Assembly: GCA_964553505.1 (NCBI GenBank)
Contig: CAZKKX010000058.1
Span: forward strand, 1 to 13,899
Reading direction: 5' to 3'
DNA: 13,899 nt
Origin: JAENZQ01 sp964553505
GTDB lineage: Bacteria > Bacillota > Clostridia > Peptostreptococcales > JAAYPU01
Shown here one piece after another: positions 6,407-13,890 of this stretch. Each line of letters begins with the position of its first letter. Positions within the stretch are counted from its first letter, which is position 1. The position numbers and the translations under genes were made by a program. Below the pieces are notes generated by a model, which searched no databases, was not told where the DNA came from, and worked only from the letters and a program-made list of their open reading frames with translations.

Positions 6407-6964
6407 ATGTACACACTTGAAAACAAATTAGAACAATCATCATTATATGCAGTGGTAATCAAGATATTACGAATTGGTTTAATAACAAGTAATATTCTTG
6501 TTACATGTATTACATTTGCTGCTGTTATAGCTCGTGCAATGAACGTAAATTTGCTTGGCTATGAAGAAATACTCATTATTTGTGCATTTTGGCTTTATAT
6601 GATCGGTAGCGCTTATGGTAGTTTTGAAGAGAGCCATATTAAAGCAGACATCATTGTTATTATGATGAAAGAAGGCTTTACTAAGGACTTGATTGCACTA
6701 TTGCGCAACACACTAAGTGTTATTATAGGTATTATATTCTTGTTTTGGGCATTACAATTGTTCCAATGGAACATTATCAACGGACAGCAAACACCTGTCT
6801 GGCGTATACCGGTTACAGTTTCACAGTCATCCCTCCTGTTTGGATTAGCTGTCGGTACTTTTTTTCATTTAGTACATTTATATAATGAAATCAAAAGATT
6901 CATCTATAAATGGATTAAAAAAGTTGAATTTGTCGATCAGTTAGATGACAAGGAGGTTGATTAG
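6407..6964 (+). CDS. TRAP transporter small membrane subunit (DctQ family)
   Basis: A 185-residue protein with four membrane helices (about 19-42, 53-71, 97-118, 136-157), the usual DctQ size and topology. It pairs with the large subunit to form the membrane complex, acting as a scaffold that helps receive the binding protein. The family pattern is visible in the second helix and loop (FWLYMIGSAYG then ESHIKADI, about 61-82) and in TPVWRIPV (129-136), which precedes the last helix. The gene has a good RBS (AAAGGAGAG, about 6 bases upstream). Its TAG stop is followed at once by the ATG of the large subunit, and the last codons carry that gene's RBS (AAGGAGG), so the two are translationally coupled. 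This TAG is clearly a true stop, which matters for the interrupted regulator nearby. Confidence 0.92.
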   Translation: MYTLENKLEQSSLYAVVIKILRIGLITSNILVTCITFAAVIARAMNVNLLGYEEILIICAFWLYMIGSAYGSFEESHIKADIIVIMMKEGFTKDLIALLRNTLSVIIGIIFLFWALQLFQWNIINGQQTPVWRIPVTVSQSSLLFGLAVGTFFHLVHLYNEIKRFIYKWIKKVEFVDQLDDKEVD

Positions 6965-8263
6965 ATGCTTGTATTGATTGCTGTACTTGTACTTATTGTT
7001 GTATTGTTATTAGGCGTACCAATTCCTTATGCTTTTTTTGCCTCTACATTGGTTATTGTAGTAGGGGGAGGATACGATTGGACATTTCTTCTTCCATACG
7101 GGTTTAGCAAAGTCAGTTCCCTTATACTTGTAGCAGTGCCGTTGTTCATTCTTGCAGGTCAGCTTATGGAAAAAAGCGGAATCGGAGAAAGCCTTATTAA
7201 TCTTGTTACTATGTTTGTAGGAAGAATTAGAGGCGGTTTGGGCGCGGTCATGGTTATATCCTGTGCTTTGTTTGGATCCATCTCCGGAAGCGGATTCGCA
7301 ACGCTTACTTGTATTGGAACCATTATGCTACCGAGAATGGAAGCAGCAGGATATCCCAGAGGCGTATCCGCTGCACTTGTTTCAAGTTCTTCTCTTCTTG
7401 GACTGATGATTCCTCCGAGTTTGAATATGATTATATATGCTTTTATCGGGGGACAATCGGTATTGGCTTGCTTCCTTGCAACTATCGGACCTGGTATTCT
7501 TTTGGTAATATTATTGAGCTTAACCAATGCCTGGATGCTGAGAGATTGCAAAACTCTTGTTCTGACAGAAAAAATGGAGACAAATGTTTATATCAAGACA
7601 TTAGGAAAAAGAACCGGAAGGGCTTTGCCTGCATTGGTTGCTCCTTTTATCATTTTAGGAGGTATTTATGGAGGATTTCTGACTCCAACTGAAGCTGCGG
7701 CAGTTTCTGTTATATACACTGTCCCCGTTGGGATTTTCTTTTATAAAGGATTAGACTGGGAAACTTTCAAAGATGGTTTGATTACTGCCGGCTGTACGGC
7801 AGGAGTTATTATGATCATGTTGTTATCGGTTATGATGTTGTCACGTCTGTATATAATGGAAAATGCACCACAGATGATCCTTAATCTAATGATGACGGTT
7901 ACAGAAAACAGAATGATTCTGATTCTTATGCTGAATTTCTTTTTGATAATTATAGGGATGTTGATGGACGATACAAGTGCTATTCTACTCACGACACCTG
8001 TTTTACTGCCGGTTGCAATCGCACTGGATATTCATCCGGTTCATTTTGCCGCTATCATGGGTGTTAATTTAGGACTTGGTTGTGTTACTCCGCCGACTGC
8101 ACCGTTCTTATACTTAGGCTCCAGAATCGGGAACGCACCCATCAACGAAATGATGAAACCGACAATGTGGTTGATTCTGTTTGCCTGGATTCCTACACTA
8201 ATTATTACTACTGCATTTCCTGATTTAGCTTTGTGGCTGCCAAGATTCTTTGGCTTTGCATAA
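6965..8263 (+). CDS. TRAP transporter large permease subunit (DctM family)
   Basis: The 432-residue channel-forming subunit moves the solute inward using a Na+ gradient. It has the normal length and about 11-12 hydrophobic segments. DctM signatures are clear: GSISGSGFATLTCIGTIMLP (104-123) in the first hairpin, the GLMIPPSLNMIIYAF stretch (146-160), GGFLTPTEAAAVSVIY (236-251), the second hairpin MLMDDTSAILLTTPVLLPV (332-350) and GVNLGLGCVTPPTAP (366-380). The Gly/Ser/Thr/Pro-rich hairpins are the expected Na+ and substrate sites. It starts at the ATG immediately after the small-subunit stop, with AAGGAGG 9 bases upstream. It is the last gene of the TRAP operon and is followed by an intrinsic terminator. 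Confidence 0.95.
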   Translation: MLVLIAVLVLIVVLLLGVPIPYAFFASTLVIVVGGGYDWTFLLPYGFSKVSSLILVAVPLFILAGQLMEKSGIGESLINLVTMFVGRIRGGLGAVMVISCALFGSISGSGFATLTCIGTIMLPRMEAAGYPRGVSAALVSSSSLLGLMIPPSLNMIIYAFIGGQSVLACFLATIGPGILLVILLSLTNAWMLRDCKTLVLTEKMETNVYIKTLGKRTGRALPALVAPFIILGGIYGGFLTPTEAAAVSVIYTVPVGIFFYKGLDWETFKDGLITAGCTAGVIMIMLLSVMMLSRLYIMENAPQMILNLMMTVTENRMILILMLNFFLIIIGMLMDDTSAILLTTPVLLPVAIALDIHPVHFAAIMGVNLGLGCVTPPTAPFLYLGSRIGNAPINEMMKPTMWLILFAWIPTLIITTAFPDLALWLPRFFGFA

Positions 8264-8295
8264 ATCATACTAAAAACTATCTAAATATTCCTTTT

Positions 8296-8331
8296 AGGGG
8301 GGAGTTTTTCTCCCTCTCCTCTCCCCTTTTT
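8296..8331 (+). terminator. Intrinsic terminator of the TRAP operon
   Basis: GGGGAG (8299-8304) pairs with CTCCCC (8321-8326), followed by five Ts; adjacent A-GG and TTT extend the base of the stem by wobble and A-T pairs. An alternative shorter hairpin can form with CTCCC at 8310-8314. It lies between the converging dctM-like and MFS genes. Confidence 0.75.
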
Positions 8332-8346
8332 AATACTTATCTTATC

Positions 8347-9483
8347 TCAATTCAATTTATATTTTCTGCAAAATTTCGGGATTAAAAAAATTGCAACACC
8401 GATACAATTCAATACAAAATAGACAAAGTATATTTCAGCAGGTCCGGTTCTATTTAAAACGACACCTCCGACGTATTGGCAGATCATTGCACCTAAACCA
8501 TTGCAAACTGAAGAATAGATTGCAATGGCTGTTGATTTTGTTTCATTTTGGGTTATATCGGAAATATAACGCATAGCCATGACAATAAAAATACCATTGA
8601 CAATACCTTGGAGCATAAATGCGGCCATTAATTGAGCAGGCGGAGGTGCTGTGCTGTACCAATACCACCTTAAAATAGAGATAAACATTGATGCGATGAG
8701 TAGTTTTTCTATTGAAAAATACCGTTCTGATTTTTTAAGAACAAGCATAACCGGAGCTTCACTTATACAAAAAAGAAAAAAAGTCATGCCAACACCTGCA
8801 ATGGTGCCACCGACATAAGTATATAGGATGCTGAAATAAGTGTTATGTGCAATTATAGGACCTTGAATAAAGAATGCTGCAAAAATAAAAAGAAGATACT
8901 TTTTATTTTTAAATAATTGGTTGACACCTTGGAAATTAGTTAGGGTTGTTTTTTTATTATCAATAGTATGAATGTTTTTTAAAAACAAAACTGATATAAA
9001 TGCAAAACAACTGTATAATATGAAAATCATATGTAAACCGATTTTTTGTGCGATGATTCCTGATAAAAAAACACCGAATGCAAAACCGACAGAACCCCAT
9101 AAACGAATTCTACCGAAATCAGATGTATGACCCAAAACAATAGAATCCATTACAGGGAAAATGGAATTCTGAAACATGTACATCATTACATATAAAATTA
9201 ATATGATAATATATTGTTTTGCAGACATAATGAAAAGGCTTAGTATTGCCGGGCAGGTCAATATTATCAACAATATCCTTTTGCTTTTCCCGGTACGGTC
9301 GCAGGCCATTCCCCATAAAGGGGTAGTCAATATTCCCGCTAATAGCCCCGAAGCGGTTATGGTTCCGATTTGTATGCCATTGAGCCCAATGCTTAATAGA
9401 TACTGAGAAAGTAAAGGCAGAAGTGACCCCAATGCAAAGTATGAAAATATATATAAACCTATATAATAAATAGAAATATTCAT
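8347..9483 (-). CDS. MFS permease of the MFS_1-like / phenylpropionate-permease-like type
   Basis: A 378-residue secondary transporter with 12 predicted membrane helices. The loop between helices 2 and 3 carries the MFS motif-A variant GMACDRTGKSKR (58-69), and the segment DFGRIRLWGSVGFAFG (122-137) is typical of the MFS_1-like family that includes HcaT-type and nucleoside/oligosaccharide H+ symporters. The protein begins directly in the first helix, as usual. The RBS GGGTGAT is just upstream of ATG. It is transcribed divergently from the orphan binding-lipoprotein gene, and the two promoters lie back to back. Substrate cannot be assigned; a small organic acid or sugar is possible. It ends about 80 bases from the terminator of the TRAP operon, with no strong terminator of its own visible. 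Confidence 0.85.
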   Translation of the reverse strand: MNISIYYIGLYIFSYFALGSLLPLLSQYLLSIGLNGIQIGTITASGLLAGILTTPLWGMACDRTGKSKRILLIILTCPAILSLFIMSAKQYIIILILYVMMYMFQNSIFPVMDSIVLGHTSDFGRIRLWGSVGFAFGVFLSGIIAQKIGLHMIFILYSCFAFISVLFLKNIHTIDNKKTTLTNFQGVNQLFKNKKYLLFIFAAFFIQGPIIAHNTYFSILYTYVGGTIAGVGMTFFLFCISEAPVMLVLKKSERYFSIEKLLIASMFISILRWYWYSTAPPPAQLMAAFMLQGIVNGIFIVMAMRYISDITQNETKSTAIAIYSSVCNGLGAMICQYVGGVVLNRTGPAEIYFVYFVLNCIGVAIFLIPKFCRKYKLN

Positions 9484-9524
9484 TTTATCACCCTTAATGT
9501 TTTTATGTCAGCACTCCTTAAAAG

Positions 9525-9552
9525 ATTATATACTTGTTTTATGTAAAAACAA
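9525..9552 (-). promoter_or_regulatory. Promoter of the MFS permease gene
   Basis: On the minus strand TTGTTT (complement of 9547-9552) and TATAAT (complement of 9525-9530) are 16 bases apart. It lies about 40 bases before the permease start and its -35 box is only five bases from the -35 box of the divergent promoter. Confidence 0.55.
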
Positions 9553-9557
9553 ATACC

Positions 9558-9586
9558 TTGAATTAATTTAATAAATTAAATATAAT
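9558..9586 (+). promoter_or_regulatory. Promoter of the orphan binding-protein gene
   Basis: TTGAAT (9558-9563) and a perfect TATAAT (9581-9586) are exactly 17 bases apart. It points to the binding lipoprotein, about 75 bases upstream of its start. Confidence 0.65.
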
Positions 9587-9608
9587 CAGAAGACAAATTA
9601 AATATAAT
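9573..9608 (+). repeat. Two 14-bp direct repeats over the -10 region
   Basis: AAATTAAATATAAT occurs exactly at 9573-9586 and at 9595-9608, 22 bases apart start to start, about two helical turns. The first copy contains the -10 box. They may be a regulator's direct-repeat site or a duplicated -10 element. Confidence 0.6.
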
Positions 9609-9620
9609 TAAACCTAAACA

Positions 9621-9639
9621 GTTACACTTTAAGAGTAAC
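9621..9639 (+). promoter_or_regulatory. Operator-like 19-bp palindrome before the binding-protein gene
   Basis: GTTACACTTTAAGAGTAAC is a palindrome with one mismatched pair (A/A) in each arm and a single central base. It sits downstream of the promoter and immediately before the RBS AAAGGAGAG. It could be a repressor site or an mRNA hairpin affecting ribosome access. Confidence 0.45.
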
Positions 9640-9659
9640 AGAAAGGAGAGAGTTATATC

Positions 9660-10595
9660 ATGCGAGTTAAGTTGGTGATATTGATTCTACTTTCATCAGT
9701 ATTTTTATTCTTGCAGGGATGTGCAAATGATACAGAGGGTAATGAGGAGGTATTAAAAATAGGATTACTTCCGGACGATGCCTCCATACCGATAATGATA
9801 GCGGACGAATTGGGGTATTATGAAAATGAAGGGTTGCAGGCAAACATCCAATTATTTCGTAGTGCGGGAGACAGGGATGCTGCCATTCAAGCCAAAGAGC
9901 TTAACTGTGTATCTACGGATGTGCTTTCTTTAGGTTTGTTTCGTGAGAGCGGTATATTAACCTATGGAGTTGCTCAGACTGAAGGTACTTATGGTATTTT
10001 AATAAATAGCAATACCGATATTCATGATATCAGTGATTTGAACGGTAAGTCTATTGGAATATCATTTAACACTTTAATGGAATATCTTTTGGATACGGCG
10101 CTTGTCTATAATGAGATAAACCCAGATCAAACAAACAAGGTAAGCATTCCGTCTATTCCGGCAAGATTAGAAATGCTCAATAATGGACAAATTGATGGAG
10201 CTACACTTCCCGAGCCACTTGTATCCGGGGCAGTAGCCAATGGTTCCCGGTTACTGATCAGTAATGATGAATTTGATACTTTTCCAGGTATTTTAATGGT
10301 AACAGAAGAATATATTCATAACAATGCATCGAATTTGCAGGCTTTTTTCAGAGCCTATAATCAGGCGGTTGATTATATCAATAATACGCCACAGGATGAT
10401 TATTTCAGTATTATAAAGGAAAAACTGGCTTTCCCGGAAGGTTCTGAGGATTACTTTCAAGTGAAAGCTTATCATAAGATTGTTTTGCCTGAAAAGCAAG
10501 AGATAGAAAAAGGCATGCAATGGCTTTTTGACAAAGGGATGATTTCAGAAGACTATACTTTTGAAGAGCTGGTATTGGATATGATGGTAAATTAA
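9660..10595 (+). CDS. Orphan ABC-type substrate-binding lipoprotein, NMT1/SsuA-like
   Basis: A 311-residue extracytoplasmic solute-binding lipoprotein. The signal peptide ends LQGC, with Cys21 lipidated. The mature protein opens with KIGLLPDDASIPIMIADELGYY (about 33-54), typical of the NMT1/THI5 and SsuA/ThiY type (nitrate, sulfonate, thiamine-precursor, taurine binders). DLNGKSIGIS (126-135), a hinge segment, and ARLEMLNNGQIDGATLPEP (about 169-187) follow, again family hallmarks. No ABC ATPase or permease gene is next to it in the visible sequence; the assembly gap 90 bases downstream could hide some, or it may serve a transporter encoded elsewhere. It is divergent from the MFS permease with a shared control region. 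The start is supported by the RBS AAAGGAGAG. The ligand is unknown, and I see no cysteine-rich thiamine-precursor motif. Confidence 0.88.
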   Translation: MRVKLVILILLSSVFLFLQGCANDTEGNEEVLKIGLLPDDASIPIMIADELGYYENEGLQANIQLFRSAGDRDAAIQAKELNCVSTDVLSLGLFRESGILTYGVAQTEGTYGILINSNTDIHDISDLNGKSIGISFNTLMEYLLDTALVYNEINPDQTNKVSIPSIPARLEMLNNGQIDGATLPEPLVSGAVANGSRLLISNDEFDTFPGILMVTEEYIHNNASNLQAFFRAYNQAVDYINNTPQDDYFSIIKEKLAFPEGSEDYFQVKAYHKIVLPEKQEIEKGMQWLFDKGMISEDYTFEELVLDMMVN

Positions 10596-10602
10596 AGGTT
10601 AC

Positions 10603-10684
10603 TTGAACCTCGAACTACAAACTATAAACCACGAACTTAAATCTATAATCCATAATCCATAATCTGTATTCATAATCCATAATC
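10603..10684 (+). repeat. Degenerate heptamer tandem repeat, left side of the gap
   Basis: From 10603 the sequence reads as consecutive 7-base units: TTGAACC, TCGAACT, ACAAACT, ATAAACC, ACGAACT, TAAATCT, then ATAATCC, ATAATCC, ATAATCT, one 6-base unit GTATTC, ATAATCC and a partial ATAATC at the gap. Units drift from an RAACY core to an ATAATCC core. It starts right after the binding-protein gene. Open frames within it (repetitive DYGLWIM peptides on the minus strand) are artefacts of the repeat. Confidence 0.85.
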
Positions 10685-10784
10685 NNNNNNNNNNNNNNNN
10701 NNNNNNNNNNNNNNNNNNNNNNNNNNNNNNNNNNNNNNNNNNNNNNNNNNNNNNNNNNNNNNNNNNNNNNNNNNNNNNNNNNNN
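10685..10784. other. Assembly gap, 100 Ns
   Basis: Exactly 100 undetermined bases, the conventional placeholder for a gap of unknown size. The true sequence may be longer, shorter or absent. Confidence 0.99.
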
Positions 10785-10820
10785 TCCATAATCCATAATC
10801 TGTATTCATAATCCATAATC
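10785..10820 (+). repeat. Heptamer repeat, right side of the gap, identical to the left copy
   Basis: The 36 bases at 10785-10820 are identical to 10649-10684 just left of the gap, in the same orientation: ATAATCC-type heptamers with one GTATTC unit. The repeat ends 2 bases from the stop codon of the symporter gene. Confidence 0.9.
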
Positions 10821-10822
10821 TA

Positions 10823-12292
10823 TTAACTAAAGGTATTTTTATATTTCAATCGCAGTTCCTTTATTTTTGAACTTGTTACATAATCTTTTGGCGTGACACT
10901 GGATACGGTAACAAATACAATGATATTTGTTAAGAAACCTAAAAAACCGGCTATTCCAATATTCAGATTATTAATAAATGAAAATATAACTAATGCTATG
11001 AGACCCGACAGTATTCCCGCTATTGCACCTTTGGAATTGGATTTATCCCAAAACAGAGCGCCTACTACGGGAACGAATACCTGAGCAGTGCCGCTTAAAG
11101 CTGTTAAACCCAATTGAATCAATATACCGGGATTGAAGATATAAGTTAAATAGGAAAGGATAGCAAAAATAACGATTGCTATTTTGCTTACATTCAGCAA
11201 TTTTTTATCATTCAGATTCTTATTTATATATTGCTTGTGGATATCCATGGTATAAATAGCAGAAATCGAATGGATCTGAGAGTTTGCCGTAGACATTGCA
11301 GCAGCAGCCCCACCGATCAATATAATATAAGCCAGCATATATGGTGCGTGATCCATGAATATACGCGGGAAAAGCGTATCCGGATCAACCAACTGACTCT
11401 TGAGTAATATTCCGGCATTTCCTATTAGCATTGGAGCGATATTGATAAAGGAAATGGCCGACAGAAGAAGAGGCATAATATAAAATGTTTTAACATCTCT
11501 TACGGCATACATTCGAATCCACAGAGGAGGTCCCATTAGTGCGCCGATGGGAACAATAATAAACATAGAAATCCAGAGTAATGGACCGGCAGTGCCTTGA
11601 GGTCCACGAAGCGTCAATGCAGCTGGGTAGTATTCATTAATTTGTAAAAATAAGTTTTCGATTCCATTATAATAGTAAATGATGAAAAAGCCTCCAAGAA
11701 GAGCACCTACTATAATCAGCAATTCATAAAATACATCTGCCCAGGCAACAGCACGAAGACCACCTGTCCAAACATAAATGACGATGACTGTTGTAAATAG
11801 AAATGCACCCATCTCACTGGGGATATATCCCCTTGAAGCGGCCTCTATAAGATATGCCCCTCCTGAGATTTGTATTTGAAAATAAGGTATGGTAAAAAGC
11901 ATCATGACAAAAGTAACGATAATACCTAAAATTTTTGAGTGATAAATATCTGTAAAAAAATCTGTTGCAGTGATATATTGATTTTTTTTCCCATAAAACC
12001 AGATGCGTTTGCCAATTTCATAAAATAAAAGCCCAAAGAGAACATCCCATCCTATAGTTGTCCAATAAACAGGGCCGTTTGAGTAATAATAAGCGGTGGA
12101 TCCCAAAAATGCAAAAGCGCTCCACCATGTAGCCTGAACAGTAATAAACAAAGCAAATACGCCCATATTTCTGCTATGGATAAAGAAATCTTCGATAGTG
12201 TTTTTGTCTCTCTCGCCTGCTTTTGCGCCAATCCACAGGGGAATGAACATGGAAGCGCCAATGAATAGGATTGCTAATGTACTTTGTTCCAT
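10823..12292 (-). CDS. Sodium:solute symporter (SSS family)
   Basis: A 489-residue Na+-coupled transporter with about 13 membrane helices and the usual family length. It shows the SSS hallmark WTGGLRAVAWADVFYELLI (175-193), with R180, A184 and D186 at family positions, and a helix-8 stretch GGAAAAMSTANSQIHSISAI (327-346) whose Ser334/Thr335 match the Na+ site. TALSGTAQVFVPVVGALFW (397-415) is also typical. The substrate is unknown; members move amino acids, organic acids, pantothenate or sugars. The start is supported by AAAGGAGAA, 6 bases upstream. It lies 57 bases downstream of an aminotransferase gene on the same strand, so an amino or keto acid is a reasonable but unproven guess. It lacks an adjacent small accessory gene, whereas a DUF3311-type gene stands alone at 2338-2562. 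Confidence 0.93.
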   Translation of the reverse strand: MEQSTLAILFIGASMFIPLWIGAKAGERDKNTIEDFFIHSRNMGVFALFITVQATWWSAFAFLGSTAYYYSNGPVYWTTIGWDVLFGLLFYEIGKRIWFYGKKNQYITATDFFTDIYHSKILGIIVTFVMMLFTIPYFQIQISGGAYLIEAASRGYIPSEMGAFLFTTVIVIYVWTGGLRAVAWADVFYELLIIVGALLGGFFIIYYYNGIENLFLQINEYYPAALTLRGPQGTAGPLLWISMFIIVPIGALMGPPLWIRMYAVRDVKTFYIMPLLLSAISFINIAPMLIGNAGILLKSQLVDPDTLFPRIFMDHAPYMLAYIILIGGAAAAMSTANSQIHSISAIYTMDIHKQYINKNLNDKKLLNVSKIAIVIFAILSYLTYIFNPGILIQLGLTALSGTAQVFVPVVGALFWDKSNSKGAIAGILSGLIALVIFSFINNLNIGIAGFLGFLTNIIVFVTVSSVTPKDYVTSSKIKELRLKYKNTFS

Positions 12293-12317
12293 TCTGTTCT
12301 CCTTTCATCAGTTTTAT

Positions 12318-12339
12318 CTCCATCCTGTATAGGGTGGAG
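12318..12339 (-). terminator. Hairpin between the aminotransferase and symporter genes
   Basis: An 8-bp stem with one G-T wobble (12318-12325 with 12332-12339) closes a 6-base loop. On the minus strand it is followed by ATAAAACTG rather than a U-run, so it is more likely an mRNA-processing or attenuation structure than a full terminator. The symporter RBS follows shortly after. Confidence 0.4.
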
Positions 12340-12349
12340 GCATGACATC

Positions 12350-13537
12350 TTAATTATTGAATAATGATTGTATAAAATCGCACATTCTATTTAAACCCTC
12401 TGAAAGAACCTTTTCGGAACAAGCATATGAAATGCGAATAAAATCATCCATTCCAAAGGCAATTCCAGGTACGGCTGCTACCAAGGCCTCGTTCAAGAGA
12501 TTATCACAGAATGCAACTGAAAATGAACCATGATAATTCAGATATTTTTTATAAGCGGAAATATCAAGAAAAATGTAAAAAGCGCCTTCAGGATACAAAT
12601 ATTTTAAATTAGGTACTTTATCTAAAATTAAAATTGCAGTATTTCTTCTTTTCTTATATTCTTTTTTCATTATTTCAGGCTCATTACTGCATTTATTAAG
12701 AGAGGCTACTGCGGCCCATTGTGAAATCGTTGAGGGATGAGAAGTTAAGTGACCTTGTATTATTGAGATAGCCTTAGCAATTTCAGTATTAGATATAGAA
12801 TATCCGATTCTTAATCCTGTCATTGCAAATGATTTAGAAAACCCATTTATTGTTATGGTTCTATCCTTTATGGCATTACTTATAGATGCAATACTTGTGA
12901 AGGCATCTTTAAAGCATATTCGTTCATAAATTTCATCTGACAATATATAAATGTTGTTTTCAACGCAAAAATTCCCTATTTCCGTTAATTGTTCCGAAGA
13001 ATAGACCAAGCCTGATGGATTTGAAGGGTTAGTCAAAAAAAGCATTTTTGTTTTTGGTGTGACATAAGATGATAAAAGTTCAGGCGTTATTTTATATCCT
13101 GTATTTCTCCATGTATCTATAAAAACAGGAATTCCCCCGACTAATTTAATCATTTCAGGGTAGCTTACCCAATAGGGCTTTGGGACAAGAACCTCTTCTT
13201 CTGGATTTAAAATCGCCATTAAAGTATTGGATAGAGCTTGTTTGGCTCCGTTCGATACAACAATGTTTTCTATTTTATAAGACAAATTGTTTTCGTTTTT
13301 CAATTTTTTGATTATTGCTTGCCGCAGTTCTAAAAGACCTTGTGCTTTATCATATTTGGTTTTATTATGATTTAAGGCCTTAATGGCTTCGGCTTTTGAA
13401 ATTTCAGGGATATTAAAATCCGGTTCACCAATACTTAAATCAATTAAATCCTTTCCCTGCTGTTTCATTTCCGAAACCCTCAAGCTGATATTAATTGTGT
13501 AAGAAGGCGTAACTGTATGTATTCTGTCTGAAATCAT
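12350..13537 (-). CDS. PLP-dependent aminotransferase, class I/II (aspartate/aromatic type)
   Basis: It transfers an amino group between an amino acid and a 2-oxo acid using pyridoxal phosphate in the cytoplasm. With the start chosen here it has 395 residues, the standard class I length. Motifs in order (numbered from this start): LIDLSIGEPDF near the N-terminus, SNGAKQAL (95-102), PKPYWVSYPEM, the NPSNPSG loop (170-176), SDEIYE, and GFSKSFAMTGLRIGY with catalytic Lys235. A C-terminal IRISYACS carries the carboxylate-binding arginine. An ATG 14 codons upstream (13579) is open, but GAGGTGAT sits just before the 13537 ATG and the predicted promoter would put transcription start at about 13578, so the shorter form is preferred. 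The substrate amino acid is not determined. It is probably co-transcribed with the downstream sodium symporter. Confidence 0.93.
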   Translation of the reverse strand: MISDRIHTVTPSYTINISLRVSEMKQQGKDLIDLSIGEPDFNIPEISKAEAIKALNHNKTKYDKAQGLLELRQAIIKKLKNENNLSYKIENIVVSNGAKQALSNTLMAILNPEEEVLVPKPYWVSYPEMIKLVGGIPVFIDTWRNTGYKITPELLSSYVTPKTKMLFLTNPSNPSGLVYSSEQLTEIGNFCVENNIYILSDEIYERICFKDAFTSIASISNAIKDRTITINGFSKSFAMTGLRIGYSISNTEIAKAISIIQGHLTSHPSTISQWAAVASLNKCSNEPEIMKKEYKKRRNTAILILDKVPNLKYLYPEGAFYIFLDISAYKKYLNYHGSFSVAFCDNLLNEALVAAVPGIAFGMDDFIRISYACSEKVLSEGLNRMCDFIQSLFNN

Positions 13538-13540
13538 GTG

Positions 13541-13548
13541 ATCACCTC
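13541..13548 (-). promoter_or_regulatory. Ribosome binding site deciding the aminotransferase start
   Basis: The minus strand reads GAGGTGATCAC then ATG at 13537. No comparable site precedes the alternative ATG at 13579. Confidence 0.75.
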
Positions 13549-13584
13549 GGTTCAACAGATCCAATTCGTTCATCTGCAACTACA

Positions 13585-13613
13585 AATATACACGATAACT
13601 GTTCATACGACAA
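13585..13613 (-). promoter_or_regulatory. Promoter of the aminotransferase-symporter unit
   Basis: On the minus strand TTGTCG (complement of 13608-13613) and TATATT (complement of 13585-13590) are exactly 17 bases apart, giving a leader of about 40 bases to the chosen start. Confidence 0.55.
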
Positions 13614-13727
13614 TGTTTAATTTCTATGATTATTTAATCAAGGTGTAAGTTCTTTATTTTTTACATTATATATTATCTTCTTTCTAAAGAGAATAAAAAA
13701 AAGCAATAATTGGCATTATAAAAAGTA

Positions 13728-13756
13728 TTGACATATGACATACATTTATATAATAT
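13728..13756 (+). promoter_or_regulatory. Rightward promoter 1 at the window edge
   Basis: A perfect TTGACA (13728-13733) is followed by TATAAT at 13749-13754 (15-base spacer) or TAATAT at 13751-13756 (17-base spacer). Confidence 0.55.
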
Positions 13757-13771
13757 ATCACATACGTTCCG

Positions 13772-13799
13772 TTGACAAATCATTCGTAAAGGTTAAATA
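13772..13799 (+). promoter_or_regulatory. Weaker rightward promoter 2
   Basis: A perfect TTGACA (13772-13777) precedes TAAATA (13794-13799) with a 16-base spacer. The -10 is poor, so this may be a chance -35 match. Confidence 0.3.
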
Positions 13800-13829
13800 A
13801 TTAAGCGATTAATATTGCGCTTTATGAAA

Positions 13830-13890
13830 GATTAAAAAAGTTTTAAAAAGTTGTTGACAGAGCGAGAGATAGATGATATATTATTAGATG
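13830..13890 (+). promoter_or_regulatory. Strong rightward promoter 3, rRNA/tRNA-operon-like
   Basis: TTGACA (13854-13859) and TATATT (13877-13882) are exactly 17 bases apart. An A/T-rich tract of A- and T-runs (about 13830-13850) lies directly upstream like an UP element, and the likely start falls near 13889-13890, followed by GTCGCCGCTT. Promoters of this form with a GTCGC-type leader are common ahead of Firmicute rRNA operons. The RNA gene itself is outside the window. Confidence 0.6.

Noticed and set aside
7159..7692. Frames of 127-130 codons on both strands inside the dctM-like gene
   Set aside because: Off-frame shadows of a conserved membrane protein gene.
10599..10809. Small minus-strand proteins made of DYGLWIM-type repeats
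   Set aside because: They are translations of the heptamer repeat and run through the undetermined bases; no start signals.
10603..10820. CRISPR array
   Set aside because: Units are 7 bases, contiguous and degenerate, with no unique spacers, and no cas genes are nearby.
13538..13579. Longer aminotransferase start at 13579 (14 extra residues)
   Set aside because: It lacks a ribosome site, coincides with the predicted transcription start, and gives a non-homologous-looking N-terminal extension; the ATG at 13537 has a good RBS.
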